A stretch of DNA of 64,000 nucleotides from Chryseobacterium phosphatilyticum. GTDB taxonomy: Bacteria > Bacteroidota > Bacteroidia > Flavobacteriales > Weeksellaceae. The position numbers and the translations under genes were made by a program. Position 1 is the first letter of the stretch, and the number at the start of each line of letters is the position of its first letter. The DNA is taken from positions 124,001 through 188,000 of the forward strand of contig NZ_PPED02000006.1 of assembly GCF_002899825.2 (NCBI RefSeq). The letters are read 5' to 3'. Below the pieces are notes generated by a model. That model had not been told where the DNA came from, did no database searches, and saw only the letters and a list, made by a program, of their open reading frames with translations. This document shows, one piece after another, positions 61,913-64,000 of the stretch.

Positions 61913-63088
61913 TTAAAGACTAAGAAAAGCTGCTCCAAAAGACAATACAGAGATAATAATACCGGCCATAAAGATTTTATACGTTATTGATAAAAGCTTG
62001 TACTTTCTGTCCAGAACTTTTCCTAAATAATACAAATCCTTCACCATCGAATCATAAATATAATCCCTGTCTTTGATCAGATCTTTCATAGCATTATGAT
62101 AGTCATCAAACATCATCTGGTGAAAGTTCCCAAAGAACAGCAGATTGACTTTTCTATTGACAATATCCTGCGGTGTAAAAGTCGTTTTAGTCACATTAGG
62201 TTTTGTAGAAAGAATAGCAAATATAATCGTAAACACACTCGAAAGAAGCAGTATAAAACTCGGAAGAATAAGATGTGCATTTTTCGGAGCATCCAGTTTG
62301 GGAACCAGTACAGAAAGACAAACTGAAATAATAATTGCATTTACCGAAAGAAGAATATTGGCTTTGCTATCCGCAATATCACTTAATCTTGTATGGTTAT
62401 TCAAGGTCACCCTGAATAAAGTATCAACGCTTCTGTCCGATTTTTCTTTTTCTTTTTTCCCTTCAGAATTATCTTTTTTATCTTCTTTCTTTACCTCTTC
62501 TTTTTCCAGCTTCTTTTCTATTTTTTTTATATTTTTCTTTTTTAAAGGCTCCCAGTTTTCTTTCGCATAATCAGTATAAAAAGTATGTCTGTTTTTAAGC
62601 ATATCCAGATTACCCGAATTCCATTCTTCGTTGGAAAAACATTTTACATTGGTCAGTTCCCATTCTTTTCTTAATGCATCAGAAATATCACTGTAGTCAT
62701 GCCCTGCAAAATGACTAAAATCTGCATCTTTTACAATTTTTTCCAGTAAACCCTGAGGTTCATGTGTAATTTTTGTTGCCAGAATAAGTTTTTCAATATC
62801 ATCAATATAGGAAGGAGGATAATTTTCTTTATTCAGAAAATCTTTCATGATTTCCACTCCTCTTTCTTCATGATTCTTTGCACATTCTATATACCCGGTA
62901 TCATGAAACCATAATGCCACGAGTACTTTTTCCTGATCTTCTTCAGAAACAGGAGTATTCTTCATGATTTCTTCCGCCTTATTAACGGTGTAGGCAGTAT
63001 GAATAAAATTATGATAAAAGTAAACTGAAGATAACTTATCTTTGAATAAGATTTCAACATAATTTTTAGCTTTGTCTAGAATGTTCAT
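61913..63088 (-). CDS. HD-domain protein fused to Pycsar-effector-like membrane domain (DUF5706)
   Basis: 391 residues. The N-terminal HD phosphohydrolase-like domain (1-150) has YHNFIHTAYTV, ALWFHDTGY, NHEERG and VKDADFSHFAG. A highly charged Lys/Glu linker covers about 180-215. The C-terminal domain (220-391), with TLNNHTRLSDIADSKANILL and three hydrophobic helices (about 248-268, 275-297, 370-390), matches the DUF5706/PycTM type. In Pycsar defence, PycTM responds to cyclic nucleotides and disrupts the membrane. No pyrimidine cyclase lies next to it here, so a housekeeping signalling role is equally possible. Confidence 0.85.
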   Translation of the reverse strand: MNILDKAKNYVEILFKDKLSSVYFYHNFIHTAYTVNKAEEIMKNTPVSEEDQEKVLVALWFHDTGYIECAKNHEERGVEIMKDFLNKENYPPSYIDDIEKLILATKITHEPQGLLEKIVKDADFSHFAGHDYSDISDALRKEWELTNVKCFSNEEWNSGNLDMLKNRHTFYTDYAKENWEPLKKKNIKKIEKKLEKEEVKKEDKKDNSEGKKEKEKSDRSVDTLFRVTLNNHTRLSDIADSKANILLSVNAIIISVCLSVLVPKLDAPKNAHLILPSFILLLSSVFTIIFAILSTKPNVTKTTFTPQDIVNRKVNLLFFGNFHQMMFDDYHNAMKDLIKDRDYIYDSMVKDLYYLGKVLDRKYKLLSITYKIFMAGIIISVLSFGAAFLSL

Positions 63089-63114
63089 CCCTGAATTTTT
63101 GTTAATGTAAATTT

Positions 63115-64000
63115 ATGAATTTATCCTTTAAAACACATTTAAAAAATACTTCGATTATTCTGAAAACCGTAATATCTGCCGGAGCACTCTACTCCTGCGC
63201 TACATATAACGTACAAAAGGGCAAAAACTTATTCGAAGTAAAAGATTCAGATATAAAATCTGAAAACGATTTTAAACTGTTCCTGATCGGGGATGCCGGA
63301 AATGCAGACGAAGCGCAGGCACAAAATACACTGAATTTACTGAAAGGTAAACTTGATTCAGCAGGTAGCAACTCCATGCTGGTATTTCTGGGAGATAACA
63401 TTTATCCTAACGGGATGCCCAAAAAGACAGATAAAGATTATGCTTTAGCTGAAAAAAAACTCGAAAACCAGCTGGCTATTACCAAAAATTTCAAAGGAAA
63501 AACACTGGTTATTCCCGGAAATCATGACTGGTACAATGGTGTTGAAGGATTAAACAATCAGGAAGGCTTTGTTAAAAAATATCTTGATGATAAAAAAGCT
63601 TTTCTACCCAAAAACGGGTGCCCTATTGATGACATCAACTTGTCAAAAGATATTAAATTAATCGTCATTGATACCGAATGGGTTATTGCCAACTGGGACA
63701 ACTATCCCGGAATCAATAAAAACTGTAATATCAAAACACGGGAAGATTTTTATACTGAGTTTAAAGATCTGATCATTAAAAATCAGGGCAAAAGAATTAT
63801 TGTAGCTTTGCATCATCCGATTATCAGCAGTGGAACCCACGCAGGTTTCACCTCTGCAAAATCTCACCTTTATCCTTTTAAAAGTAAAGTTCCTCTTCCA
63901 GTAATAGCAAGTACAGTAAATATTTTAAGAAGTTCTTCAGGAGCAAGTCCTGCCGACATCAACAATCAACATTATGCTGATCTGGCCAACAGATTAAAAA
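63115..64000 (+). CDS. Metallophosphoesterase lipoprotein, C-terminus cut by window edge
   Basis: 295 codons are visible from the ATG at 63115. The signal region ends in a lipobox-like ALYSC. Calcineurin-like phosphoesterase motifs occur in order: FLIGDAGN, FLGDNIYP, PGNHDWYNG and ALHHPIISSGTH. These ligate two metals, so the enzyme is likely an envelope phosphatase or phosphodiesterase. Divergent from the HD/Pycsar-like gene with 26 bp between the starts. The rest of the protein lies beyond the window. Confidence 0.9.
   Translation, partial: MNLSFKTHLKNTSIILKTVISAGALYSCATYNVQKGKNLFEVKDSDIKSENDFKLFLIGDAGNADEAQAQNTLNLLKGKLDSAGSNSMLVFLGDNIYPNGMPKKTDKDYALAEKKLENQLAITKNFKGKTLVIPGNHDWYNGVEGLNNQEGFVKKYLDDKKAFLPKNGCPIDDINLSKDIKLIVIDTEWVIANWDNYPGINKNCNIKTREDFYTEFKDLIIKNQGKRIIVALHHPIISSGTHAGFTSAKSHLYPFKSKVPLPVIASTVNILRSSSGASPADINNQHYADLANRLK

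Noticed and set aside
62145..62570. 141-codon plus-strand frame opposite the HD/Pycsar-like gene
   Set aside because: Its Ser/Phe-rich composition simply mirrors the Lys/Glu linker on the other strand.

Overview
The window reads as a chromosomal segment of a Bacteroidota bacterium, most likely Flavobacteriia of the Chryseobacterium type. This is inferred from the low GC content, type IX secretion (T9SS) C-terminal sorting domains, TAnnTTTG-type -7 promoter elements, a compact nuoA-N operon with a short NuoG, and the grasp-with-spasm RiPP genes. No taxonomic search was run.

Layout. 1-5.3 kb holds housekeeping and envelope genes on the minus strand: a truncated metallo-beta-lactamase-fold hydrolase, a CPA1 Na+/H+ antiporter, a membrane protein of unknown function and a Tat-exported PhoD-like phosphatase. 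5.4-20.2 kb is a double RiPP (modified peptide) region. On the minus strand is a four-gene operon: a double-glycine precursor without cysteine, a secreted prolyl oligopeptidase, a LanB-like dehydratase and a separate thiopeptide-type C-terminal domain protein. On the plus strand are a TPR/AraC-type regulator and a TonB-dependent-receptor-like outer-membrane protein. These are followed by a grasp-with-spasm cluster: two small precursors, an ATP-grasp maturase, a SPASM-type maturase whose SPASM cysteines are all replaced, and a C39-peptidase ABC exporter. This exporter is the only one visible and could serve both peptide systems. 20.3-21.8 kb encodes a T9SS-secreted delta-60 repeat protein.

22.0-29.6 kb is a very AT-rich island of about 7.5 kb inserted in a tRNA-Met(CAT) gene. 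It is bounded by 64-bp perfect direct repeats and carries only the C-terminal remnant of a tyrosine integrase. Its cargo is two divergent modules: (i) a PIN-domain protein, a protein with a HEPN-like RNEIVH motif and a 94-residue protein; (ii) a GHKL ATPase fused to a PD-(D/E)XK-like nuclease domain, followed by a 653-residue protein ending in a HEPN-like RNKYVH motif. Module (ii) is the best candidate in the window for an undescribed conflict or anti-phage system.

29.6-43 kb returns to core genes: methylmalonyl-CoA epimerase, rbfA, a LolC/E-type permease, a secreted endonuclease I, aroE, a DUF349 protein, ribD, a beta-helix/PDZ protein, a YigZ-family protein, a zinc metallopeptidase, a GNAT protein and a small membrane protein. 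43.0-57.5 kb is the complete respiratory complex I operon nuoABCDEFGHIJKLMN. An unrelated outer-membrane-type protein sits between nuoF and nuoG, and several spacers are filled with degenerate short-word repeats. 57.9-64 kb contains a GAF protein, a second beta-helix protein, an HD-domain/Pycsar-effector-like membrane protein and a truncated metallophosphoesterase lipoprotein.

Coordinates of short sites were counted by eye and may be off by a base or two.
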